From: Treponema sp.
GTDB taxonomy: Bacteria > Spirochaetota > Spirochaetia > Treponematales > Breznakiellaceae
Length of the DNA stretch: 9,399 bases
NCBI GenBank assembly: GCA_031284105.1
Contig: JAITAN010000155.1
Location: 1-9,399, forward strand
Direction: 5' to 3'
The position numbers were made by a program, and so were the translations under genes. The notes beneath the pieces were generated by a model. That model had not been told where the DNA came from. It made no database searches and was given only the letters and a program-made list of their open reading frames with translations. This document shows positions 1 through 5,279 of this stretch, in pieces; within the stretch, counting starts at the first letter, position 1, and every line of letters starts with the position of its first letter.

Positions 1-211
1 AATAGGTTTCCGCCTTACCGAGCGCTTTCGCTCCTTTAACCAGTCCGTCATCGATATGGGGCAAAACCGGTTCCGTAGTGTTGCCCACTCCCAAACTGAT
101 GATCCGCGCTCCCTCAGGGAGCGCGGCTTCAAACTCGCGGCGGCGGCGCGCGATCTCCGGAAAAAGGTAACCCGCATGGATATGCGCTATAAAAGGGTTT
201 CGGGTAATCAT
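1..211 (-). CDS. dapL: LL-diaminopimelate aminotransferase, N-terminal part (runs off the window)
   Basis: Read on the minus strand from the ATG at 211, this gives 70 residues opening MITRNPFIAH and still open at base 1. Residues 14-20 (GYLFPEI) and the stretch ISLGVGNTTEPV at about 38-49 match the N-terminus of the DapL family of PLP-dependent aminotransferases. That family converts tetrahydrodipicolinate plus glutamate to LL-diaminopimelate in one step of lysine/peptidoglycan synthesis in the cytosol. A Shine-Dalgarno AGGAG (complement of 219-223) lies 7 nt before the ATG and fixes the start. Family members usually read G-I-G-D-T-T; here the Asp is Asn (GVGNTT), a mild departure. The PLP lysine and the rest of the enzyme lie outside the window. 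The gene is transcribed away from the repeat array and the malic enzyme operon. Family assignment is fairly sure; activity cannot be judged from this fragment. Confidence 0.85.
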   Translation of the reverse strand, partial: MITRNPFIAHIHAGYLFPEIARRRREFEAALPEGARIISLGVGNTTEPVLPHIDDGLVKGAKALGKAETY

Positions 212-234
212 AGTACTACTCCTATTTTAGCGGA

Positions 235-263
235 AGGATAGCATATATGGGGATGTTTTGCAA
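235..263 (-). promoter_or_regulatory. Candidate promoter of dapL
   Basis: On the minus strand, TTGCAA (258-263) and TATCCT (235-240) are separated by 17 nt. Each matches the sigma-70 consensus at 4 of 6 positions. The predicted start near 228 would leave a leader of about 17 nt that still contains the AGGAG ribosome binding site. The match is weak, but spacing and position fit. Confidence 0.35.
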
Positions 264-399
264 CCGCCCGATGATCCGTCCGTACGCTCATACGGAATGG
301 GCGTTAAAGACAGACGCCATACATTAAGGATGCCGCCGTCTCCGAAGCGGGTCAAAACGCATCTTTACGACTTTTATCTATGCTGCCGGAAGCCCCCTC

Positions 400-716
400 A
401 AGAAGTACTCTGTGCGTCGGCAAAGTTTGCCGACATATCGGCAAAAGTTCCCGACATGTCGGCAAAAATTTCCTATGTGTCGGCAAAAGTTCCCGACATG
501 TCGGCAAAAGTTTTCTATGTGTCGGCAAAGTTTCCCGACATATCGGCAAAAGTTTCCTATGCGCGGGAAGAAGTTCCCTATACGCGGGCAAAGTTTCCCT
601 ATGTGTCGGCAGAAGTTCCCTATACGCGGGCAGAAGTTCCCCGTATGCCTGCAGAAGTTCCCTATACGCGGGAAAAAGTTCCCCGTATGCCGGCAAAAGT
701 TCCCTATATGCGGGGA
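400..716. repeat. Tandem array of ~14 diverged 21-bp units
   Basis: A CGGCAAAAGTT-type core recurs in strict 21-bp register at 418, 439, 460, 481, 502, 523, 544, 565, 586, 607, 628, 649, 670 and 691, with degenerate flanking units at about 400 and 712. Units at 439 and 481 are identical. The second half of each unit tends to alternate: CCCGACATGT with TCCTATGTGT in the 5' half, CCCTATACGC with CCCCGTATGC in the 3' half, suggesting a 42-bp higher-order repeat. Where a CCGACATGT end meets the next CGG, the junction is the perfect palindrome CCGACATGTCGG (451-462 and 493-504). Because 21 is divisible by 3, several frames stay open. One frame (TTG at 258 to 719) would give 153 residues with SAKVPDM-type heptads, but it lacks a convincing ribosome binding site and I recognise no family. 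I annotate repeat DNA, not a gene. Confidence 0.9.
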
Positions 717-770
717 TAAGCCCGCGAATCGAGAGATGCAACTACAGGGCAGATAGATAAAAGCGATAAA

Positions 771-906
771 CAGGGCTCACGCGCGCCCTGAAAAAGCATT
801 GTTCCGGCCATGCCGGTTTCAATGCCTTGGCGCCTCGCGGCCGCCGCGGAGGTTCTTTATTCGCAGCGGGGTTTAATGCCGCGCCGCAAACCCGTTTGCG
901 CCCCGC
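771..906. other. GC-rich block of nested inverted repeats
   Basis: Several stem-loops follow each other. CAGGGC (771-776) pairs with GCCCTG (785-790). GCATTG (796-801) pairs with CAATGC (820-825) around an inner stem CCGGC/GCCGG (804-808/812-816) with a CAT loop. CCTCGCGG (833-840) pairs with CCGCGGAGG (844-852) with one bulge, followed by TTCTTTATT, which resembles an intrinsic terminator. GCGGGG (866-871) pairs with CCCCGC (901-906), enclosing GCAAAC/GTTTGC (886-891/894-899). No gene is seen here. The block lies between the repeat array and the malic enzyme promoter; it could end transcription from the array or be a structured RNA or mobile remnant. The base pairing is visible; the function is not. 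Confidence 0.55.
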
Positions 907-922
907 GCGTTCGCGAGGTTCA

Positions 923-951
923 TTGACAAAAGGGCGCGTGAGCGTTATACT
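923..951 (+). promoter_or_regulatory. Sigma-70 promoter of the malic enzyme operon
   Basis: TTGACA (923-928) is a perfect -35 box and TATACT (946-951) a 5-of-6 -10 box, with a 17-nt spacer. Transcription would begin near 958, giving an untranslated leader of about 65 nt before the 16-codon leader ORF at 1022 and about 105 nt before malic enzyme at 1062. Confidence 0.8.
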
Positions 952-979
952 TTAACCTAACGCGGCATCGCTTACGCGC
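934..979. promoter_or_regulatory. Inverted repeat straddling the -10 box (possible operator)
   Basis: GCGCGTGAGCG (934-944) and CGCTTACGCGC (969-979) are inverted copies with one mismatch, 24 nt apart. The left arm sits in the promoter spacer, the -10 box lies between the arms, and the right arm lies just after the predicted start site. The left arm should not be transcribed, so this is more likely a protein-binding DNA dyad than an RNA hairpin. A related copy lies at 775-790. Confidence 0.4.
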
Positions 980-1021
980 GCCGTGCTGCGATCTGCTTTC
1001 AAAACGAGAAAAGGAATTGTT

Positions 1022-1072
1022 ATGGGTAAAAACGCCGTATGGGCAGGCAAGTTAAGAGTCTATGTCTTCTAG
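1022..1072 (+). CDS. 16-codon leader ORF overlapping the malic enzyme start
   Basis: An ATG at 1022 preceded by AAGGA (1011-1015) at a 6-nt spacing opens a frame of 16 codons, MGKNAVWAGKLRVYVF, ending at TAG 1070-1072. It overlaps the malic enzyme ATG (1062) by 11 nt in another frame. Its ribosome binding site is better than that of malic enzyme, whose AAGAG (1054-1058) is only 3 nt from its ATG. It may serve translational coupling or act as a leader peptide. A frameshifted malic enzyme N-terminus is less likely, because the conserved GK-QT-PKC stretch of that family is already in the 1062 frame. No homology is recognised. Confidence 0.45.
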   Translation: MGKNAVWAGKLRVYVF

Positions 1073-2519
1073 CATATCATTCGACAGAATCGAAGATTTT
1101 TTTCCTCCCCGGTTTAACGGAGAGGAACGCGCACGGGCAAAAACGGCATTTTTTAAACGTGTATCCCTTGCCCTGCATGGGTTCTACAACGGGAAAATGC
1201 AGACGATTCCCAAATGCGCGCTTGATGAGTTGAGCTGGTTCAATGCGTGGTATACGCCGGGCGTATCGAACATTTCCACGGCGATCCGTGATGATAACGA
1301 TATGTCTTTTGCGCTTTCAAATCGCGGCAACCTTGTCGCGGTGGTTTCCGATTCAACCCGCGTGCTGGGAGACGGCGATTGTACGCCGCCGGGCGGACTT
1401 GGCGTCATGGAAGGCAAGGCGTTGCTTATGAAGTACTTGGGCGGCGTAGATGCGACCGCGCTCTGCGTTGATTCTCGGGGCAAGGACGGTAAAAACGACC
1501 CTGAAAAGCTCATCGAATTCGTGAAGATGTGCCAACACTCATTCGGCGCGATAAATCTTGAGGATATAAGCCAGCCGAACTGTTTCAGGGTACTGGATGA
1601 ATTGTGCAAGACGTGCGATATACCGGTATGGCACGATGACGCTCAAGGCACGGCGTGCGTGATACTCGCCGGTCTTATCAACGCCCTAAAACTTGTCGGT
1701 AAAACGCTCGGCCGCGTCCGTATCGTGCTGTTCGGCGCAGGCGCGGCAAACACCGCGGTAGCCCGCCTCATCATGGCGGACGGCGGAAACCCCGATAAAA
1801 TCGCCTTATTTGACGTCAAGGGAGGTCTTCATGCGGATAGACGCGACATCGAAAACGATCCGCGCGCGTATAGGCAATGGGAACTGTGCCTTAAAACCAA
1901 CCCGCATAAGATCGCCGCGGTTGAGGAAGCGGTAAAACAGGCGGATGTTCTTATTGCCTTGTCGGCGCCCGGCCCGGATACGGTTAAGCGCGTGTGGGTG
2001 CGTTCCATGGCCGACAAAGCAATCGTGTTTGCCTGCGCGAATCCGGTGCCGGAAATCTGGCCCCATGCGGCAAAACAGGAAGGGGCGTTCATCGTTGCCA
2101 CAGGACGCGGCGATTTTCCCAATCAGGTGAACAACGCCGTCTGTTTTCCCGGCATCCTCAAGGGCGCGCTCCTTGTCCGCAGCCGTAAGATCACGGACCG
2201 CATGGCTATCCGGTGCAGCCACAGCATAGCGGAATTTTCAGAAAGGCGCGGCATTTCACCGGATAGCATCATCGCATCTATGGACGAAACGGAACTGTTT
2301 GCCCGGGAAGCCGCAGATGTTGCGGAAGCGGCGATCCAAGAAGGCGCCGCCCGCGTTAACCTCTCCCGCGATGAGGCGTACCGCAGGGCAAAAGCCGATA
2401 TAGAATCCGTGCGTTGCACGGTAAAACATCTCCAAGAAATAGGAAGCATCGTACAACCCCCCGAATCGCTTGTGGAAAAGGCCCTGAAAGAGGCGATAGA
2501 GGAAGTACGTAAAAGGTAA
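1062..2519 (+). CDS. NAD(P)-dependent malic enzyme (oxaloacetate-decarboxylating malate dehydrogenase)
   Basis: This 485-residue protein belongs to the malic enzyme family, which oxidatively decarboxylates malate to pyruvate and CO2 with reduction of NAD(P) and needs a divalent metal. Visible landmarks are YTPGVS (64-69), SDSTRVLG (96-103), MEGKA with the likely catalytic lysine K119, the metal-site segments NLEDISQP (165-172) and HDDAQGTA (181-188), the nucleotide-binding GAGAAN (225-230), ANPVPE (336-341) and ATGRGDFPNQVNN (356-368). The usual family sequences are ATGRSDYPNQVNN and a GDIGPLAGLPVMEGKA-like stretch; here the latter reads GDGDCTPPGGLGVMEGKA, marking a divergent branch. Cofactor preference cannot be decided. 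The ATG at 1062 has a poor ribosome site and may depend on the overlapping leader ORF. It is the first enzyme gene of an operon with an MscS channel 5 nt downstream and fumarase alpha after that. Confidence 0.93.
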   Translation: MSSSISFDRIEDFFPPRFNGEERARAKTAFFKRVSLALHGFYNGKMQTIPKCALDELSWFNAWYTPGVSNISTAIRDDNDMSFALSNRGNLVAVVSDSTRVLGDGDCTPPGGLGVMEGKALLMKYLGGVDATALCVDSRGKDGKNDPEKLIEFVKMCQHSFGAINLEDISQPNCFRVLDELCKTCDIPVWHDDAQGTACVILAGLINALKLVGKTLGRVRIVLFGAGAANTAVARLIMADGGNPDKIALFDVKGGLHADRRDIENDPRAYRQWELCLKTNPHKIAAVEEAVKQADVLIALSAPGPDTVKRVWVRSMADKAIVFACANPVPEIWPHAAKQEGAFIVATGRGDFPNQVNNAVCFPGILKGALLVRSRKITDRMAIRCSHSIAEFSERRGISPDSIIASMDETELFAREAADVAEAAIQEGAARVNLSRDEAYRRAKADIESVRCTVKHLQEIGSIVQPPESLVEKALKEAIEEVRKR

Positions 2520-2524
2520 ACGCC

Positions 2525-3343
2525 ATGTCCGATTCAATTATCAACCTGTTGTATACGCATAAAGAGTCCCTCCTTTTGGTAGGGTACAAACTACTCAATG
2601 CGGGTATTATTATCATTGCGGGAATCATTATTTGTAATATTTTCAAAAAATTGATCAAGCATGTACGTGAAAACGCGGTACAGCTCGACGATACCCTGAT
2701 GACCCTTGCGCAGGTGGCACTGAAGTATGCGCTCATCATCGTGTGTCTTATAATGATTCTTGATGTTTTCGGCATCAACGCGGCCGGTCTCATCGCGTTG
2801 CTGGGAACGGCCGGAGTCGCTATAGGGCTTGCGCTGAAAGATACGCTGGGAAATATAGCGGCCGGTATCGTCCTGCTTTTACTGAAATCGTACCGCAAGG
2901 GCGATTTTATTGAATTTAACGGTTTTATGGGAACGATCAAGGACTTCGATCTTTTTACTACGAAGCTTGAAACGCCGGACGGCGTTCTCATATCAGCCCC
3001 GAATTCCTGTATATGGCAAAACCCTCTAAAGAATTACAGCCACAGCGCCAAGCGGCGCATGGATCTGGTAATCGGCATATCCTACAGAGATTCCATTGAC
3101 GCGGCATACCGCGTCATGCGGGAAATCGTGGATGCGGAGCCTCGCTTCTTACCGGATCCGGCTCCTCAAATCATGGTTCAATCGTTGGGCGACAGCTCGG
3201 TGAATATCCTTTTGAGGGCATGGGCCCCTTCCAATGTGTATTGGGATGTATACTGGAAGCATATGCGCCTTATCAAGGAAAAGATCGAGGAAGCGGGGCT
3301 TTCCATACCGTTTCCGCAACAAGATGTTCATCTTATCTCATAA
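2525..3343 (+). CDS. mscS: MscS-family small-conductance mechanosensitive channel
   Basis: The product has 272 residues, close to the 286 of Escherichia coli MscS. MscS channels open under membrane tension and release solutes on osmotic downshock. Hydrophobic segments lie at about 17-40, 60-81 and 88-121. The last is the pore helix TM3, with the Gly/Ala-rich GTAGVAIGLALKD (94-106) followed by GNIAAG. The KGDFIEFNGFMGTI stretch (from about 125) opens the cytosolic beta domain, and the C-terminal IPFPQQDVHL (from about 261) is the conserved family ending. The ATG is 5 nt after the malic enzyme stop, with AAAAGG (2511-2516) as ribosome site inside the upstream gene's last codons, so the genes are almost certainly co-transcribed. 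A channel between two dicarboxylate enzymes is unusual; it may simply be a passenger. Confidence 0.93.
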   Translation: MSDSIINLLYTHKESLLLVGYKLLNAGIIIIAGIIICNIFKKLIKHVRENAVQLDDTLMTLAQVALKYALIIVCLIMILDVFGINAAGLIALLGTAGVAIGLALKDTLGNIAAGIVLLLLKSYRKGDFIEFNGFMGTIKDFDLFTTKLETPDGVLISAPNSCIWQNPLKNYSHSAKRRMDLVIGISYRDSIDAAYRVMREIVDAEPRFLPDPAPQIMVQSLGDSSVNILLRAWAPSNVYWDVYWKHMRLIKEKIEEAGLSIPFPQQDVHLIS

Positions 3344-3355
3344 GGCACCTACCCC

Positions 3356-4195
3356 ATGAGGATCATCAATGCCGCGCTCGTAACGGAAACCGTCCAACGG
3401 CTTTTCATTGAAGCGAATGGGCATTTGCCCGCGGATGTGTGCAACCGTATACGGGAATGTCGGAAAAGCGAACCGTACCCGATGGCCGCGGATATGCTTG
3501 ATGCTATTATTGAGAACTTTGAAACCGCAGCGGAAAAGGCTATGCCTGTTTGCCAAGATACGGGCATGGCGTGCGTGTTTCTGGAAATAGGGCAGGATGT
3601 GTATATTAAGGGCAATGTGAATGCCGCGGTTGATGAAGGCGTGAGACAGGCGTACAGAGAAGGCTGTCTCCGCGCCTCTATAGTAACGGATCCGCTTGAG
3701 CGGCGTAATTCAGGCGACAATACGCCCGCGTTTGTGTATATCGACTTCGTTCCGGGCGACCGCGTTACCGTTACGGTTGCGCCTAAAGGCTTCGGCAGCG
3801 AAAACATGAGCCGTATCGCCATGCTAAGCCCTAGCGACGGCAGAGACGGCGTGATCGCCTTTGTGATCGATACCGTGAAAAAAGCCGGAGCGAATCCCTG
3901 TCCGCCCATTGTCATCGGCGTAGGTATAGGCGGCAGTTTTGACAAGTCCGCATTGCTTGCCAAAAAAGCCTTGCTTCGCCCGCTTGGAATACACAACCCC
4001 AATCCGGCGTATGCGGATATGGAAAAAGAACTGTTGGAACAAACAAACGCCCTCGGCATTGGACCTGCCGGATTCGGCGGGAAAACCACCGCGCTCTTTG
4101 TTGCGGTTGAAACCATGTCCACGCACATTGCGGGACTTCCGGCAGCGGTCAACATTAACTGCCACGTAAGCCGGCACGCGGGCGCGGTACTGTAA
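3356..4195 (+). CDS. Class I fumarate hydratase (fumarase/tartrate dehydratase type), alpha subunit
   Basis: The 279-residue protein matches the alpha chain of the two-subunit, oxygen-sensitive 4Fe-4S fumarases, which hydrate fumarate to malate. The three cysteines expected to hold the cluster are visible: C66 in PVCQDTG, C182 in NPCPP and C269 in NINCHVSRHA. Other signatures are GSENMSR (147-153), VIGVGIGG (about 186-193) and GIGPAGFGGKTTAL (from about 234). Tartrate dehydratase alpha (TtdA) is the main alternative, but next to malic enzyme fumarase fits better. The start is 12 nt after mscS with a weak AAGG ribosome site. The beta subunit, normally fused or immediately downstream and needed to complete the active site, does not follow: the next 327 nt hold no matching ORF. 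It must lie elsewhere, or the enzyme is incomplete. Confidence 0.9.
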   Translation: MRIINAALVTETVQRLFIEANGHLPADVCNRIRECRKSEPYPMAADMLDAIIENFETAAEKAMPVCQDTGMACVFLEIGQDVYIKGNVNAAVDEGVRQAYREGCLRASIVTDPLERRNSGDNTPAFVYIDFVPGDRVTVTVAPKGFGSENMSRIAMLSPSDGRDGVIAFVIDTVKKAGANPCPPIVIGVGIGGSFDKSALLAKKALLRPLGIHNPNPAYADMEKELLEQTNALGIGPAGFGGKTTALFVAVETMSTHIAGLPAAVNINCHVSRHAGAVL

Positions 4196-4341
4196 CCGTG
4201 TAAAAAAAATTCCCGATAAAAAGCGGCGCCTCCAGACGTATACAACCCGCGTCTCCCACTGCTTAAAACAACGCCTGCTTGAAGACGGGGAAGCATTGCA
4301 TCGCGTAAAGACGGCGCGTCCATGCGTTCTTTGTCCGCAAT

Positions 4342-4373
4342 GACGCTGCGAGAGCGTCTTCCGTTTCTTTTTT
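4342..4373 (+). terminator. Possible intrinsic terminator after the fumarase operon
   Basis: GACGCT (4342-4347) and AGCGTC (4353-4358) form a 6-bp stem with a 5-nt loop, followed by a pyrimidine tract that ends in six T (TTCCGTTTCTTTTTT). The T-run begins several bases after the stem, so the terminator would be weak. It lies 147 nt after the fumarase stop codon. Confidence 0.4.
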
Positions 4374-4484
4374 AGTCAAATGTAGTCAAAACAGCCGAAA
4401 TGCAAAACCGTTTTTTCCGTTCTCCCTGCGGTATAGCGGTCTGTCTTTCCCAAGAAAGAAGACATGGTTAACCCGTATTCCCTA

Positions 4485-4513
4485 TTGAAAAAACGGCGAT
4501 TTGTTTCTATAAT
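4485..4513 (+). promoter_or_regulatory. Sigma-70 promoter of the TPR/BatD-like operon
   Basis: TTGAAA (4485-4490, 5 of 6) and a perfect TATAAT (4508-4513) are separated by 17 nt. Transcription should start at about 4519-4521, only 2-4 nt before an ATG at 4523, or about 145 nt before the TPR lipoprotein start at 4665. Confidence 0.85.
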
Positions 4514-4522
4514 AGCGCAACT

Positions 4523-4651
4523 ATGAGTAAGAAAAATGGCGTTTACCTAACGCTTTTTCCTTTGGCATTATGTATCGCGGCGCTTCTTATAGCCGGCGCC
4601 CGTTTTATGCCGGTATATGTTGCGGCTATGTACGCAAACGGCGATGGGTGA
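4523..4651 (+). CDS. Small membrane ORF of 42 residues, possibly leaderless
   Basis: The ATG at 4523 opens a 42-codon frame ending at TGA 4649-4651. The peptide begins MSKKNGVYLTLFPLALCIAA and has one long hydrophobic segment (about residues 7-36) with positive charge at the N-terminus, like a single-pass membrane peptide or uncleaved signal. There is no Shine-Dalgarno; the predicted transcript begins 2-4 nt upstream, so it would be read as leaderless mRNA. The stop lies 13 nt before the TPR gene's ATG (4665) and overlaps another in-frame ATG of that gene (4644), which would suit translational coupling. I do not recognise a family. It may instead be part of a long untranslated leader. Confidence 0.45.
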   Translation: MSKKNGVYLTLFPLALCIAALLIAGARFMPVYVAAMYANGDG

Positions 4652-4664
4652 ATCCGGCGGAACC

Positions 4665-5279
4665 ATGGCGTGCAGAAGGTATTCGATACTTGTTTTTCTT
4701 CTCCTTCTCATCCTTTCCATAACGTCTTGTTCAGATTTATACGGGAAGTTGCTTATATTGGAAGGGAATTTTCATCAAATGCGGGGATTGTCAAATCAGG
4801 CTATCGCGGCCTATCTCAAGGCGGCTTCATATCCTAAAACAAAAGCGTACGCACAATTTGGACTCGGATCCGTGTATTATTCTTTGGATGAACGGGAAGC
4901 CGCGCTGGAACGTTTTGAAGATGCGGAAATAACCGTCAACGACACGTTTAGGCAGGAAAATCAGGAATTGCTCTATCGTATCAGGTACAATTCCGGAATT
5001 ATCGAATTTGAGAGCGGGCGGTACGATGAGGCGGTCGCCTGCTTCAGACGGGCGCTGGAGGTCAATCCCGACCGCATCGAAGCAAAACGGAATCTGGAGC
5101 TGAGCTTTGCGGCGTATCAGCACGGCGAAGATTCTTCAAAGGATGAAGCCGGAGAAGAGAAAAAACAGGAACATGTGGAAACCGATGCGTTGTTTGAGTA
5201 TCTGCGTGAAAAGGAGAGTCGGCAATGGAAAAGCAGAGAATGGATAGAAGACGATTCCGAAGCCGGACCAGATTATTAG
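4665..5279 (+). CDS. TPR-repeat lipoprotein, BatC-like
   Basis: From the ATG at 4665 the product has 204 residues. It opens with a lipoprotein signal peptide: MACRRY, a hydrophobic stretch (about 7-20) and lipobox ITSC, with C22 as the lipidated cysteine, so it should be membrane-anchored outside the cytoplasm. Tetratricopeptide-like repeats follow, one around 43-88 and a clearer one around 106-150 (GRYDEAVACFRRALEVNPDR). The C-terminal 50 residues are strongly charged. In-frame upstream ATGs at 4617 and 4644 exist, but 4665 places the signal peptide best. The last 55 nt overlap the BatD-like gene, so the two are co-expressed. A small TPR protein before a BatD-like protein is the order of BatC-BatD in Bacteroides aerotolerance (bat) clusters, hence the label; TPRs are generic and the assignment is contextual. 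Confidence 0.75.
   Translation: MACRRYSILVFLLLLILSITSCSDLYGKLLILEGNFHQMRGLSNQAIAAYLKAASYPKTKAYAQFGLGSVYYSLDEREAALERFEDAEITVNDTFRQENQELLYRIRYNSGIIEFESGRYDEAVACFRRALEVNPDRIEAKRNLELSFAAYQHGEDSSKDEAGEEKKQEHVETDALFEYLREKESRQWKSREWIEDDSEAGPDY

Larger units (their letters stand above)
4196..4522. other. Gap between fumarase alpha and the next operon
   Basis: No intact gene is seen in these 327 nt. One plus-strand frame (from about 4221 to the TGA at 4341) reads TYTTRVSHCLKQRLLEDGEAL. This faintly recalls the YTARDAAHKRL...GEALP segment near the N-terminus of fumarase beta subunits, but with extra residues and no match upstream, so it is at best a decayed remnant. The gap also holds a terminator-like hairpin (4342-4358), a direct repeat TAGTCAAA (4374-4381 and 4384-4391) and the downstream promoter (4485-4513). 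Confidence 0.5.

Noticed and set aside
56..241. Plus-strand ORF at the left edge
   Set aside because: The minus strand encodes a recognisable DapL N-terminus with its own ribosome site; this ORF is its shadow.
400..716. CRISPR array
   Set aside because: The units are directly tandem at 21 bp with no unique spacers, and no cas gene is present.
352..760. Protein-coding genes in the other open frames of the repeat array, on both strands
   Set aside because: The openness follows from a stop-free 21-bp unit; none has a convincing ribosome site or recognisable non-repeat domain.
1022..1100. Frameshift in the malic enzyme N-terminus
   Set aside because: WAGKLRV in the leader ORF vaguely recalls the GKI-V stretch of malic enzymes, but the equivalent GKMQTIPKC is already in the 1062 frame. 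A leader ORF is the simpler reading, though not proven.
2356..2991. Minus-strand ORF of 211 codons over malic enzyme and mscS
   Set aside because: It spans the ends of two clearly coding plus-strand genes and shows no domain of its own.
3349..4323. Long minus-strand ORF of 324 codons opposite fumarase
   Set aside because: The plus-strand protein has all fumarase alpha motifs; the reverse frame has no recognisable family and is a shadow of codon bias.
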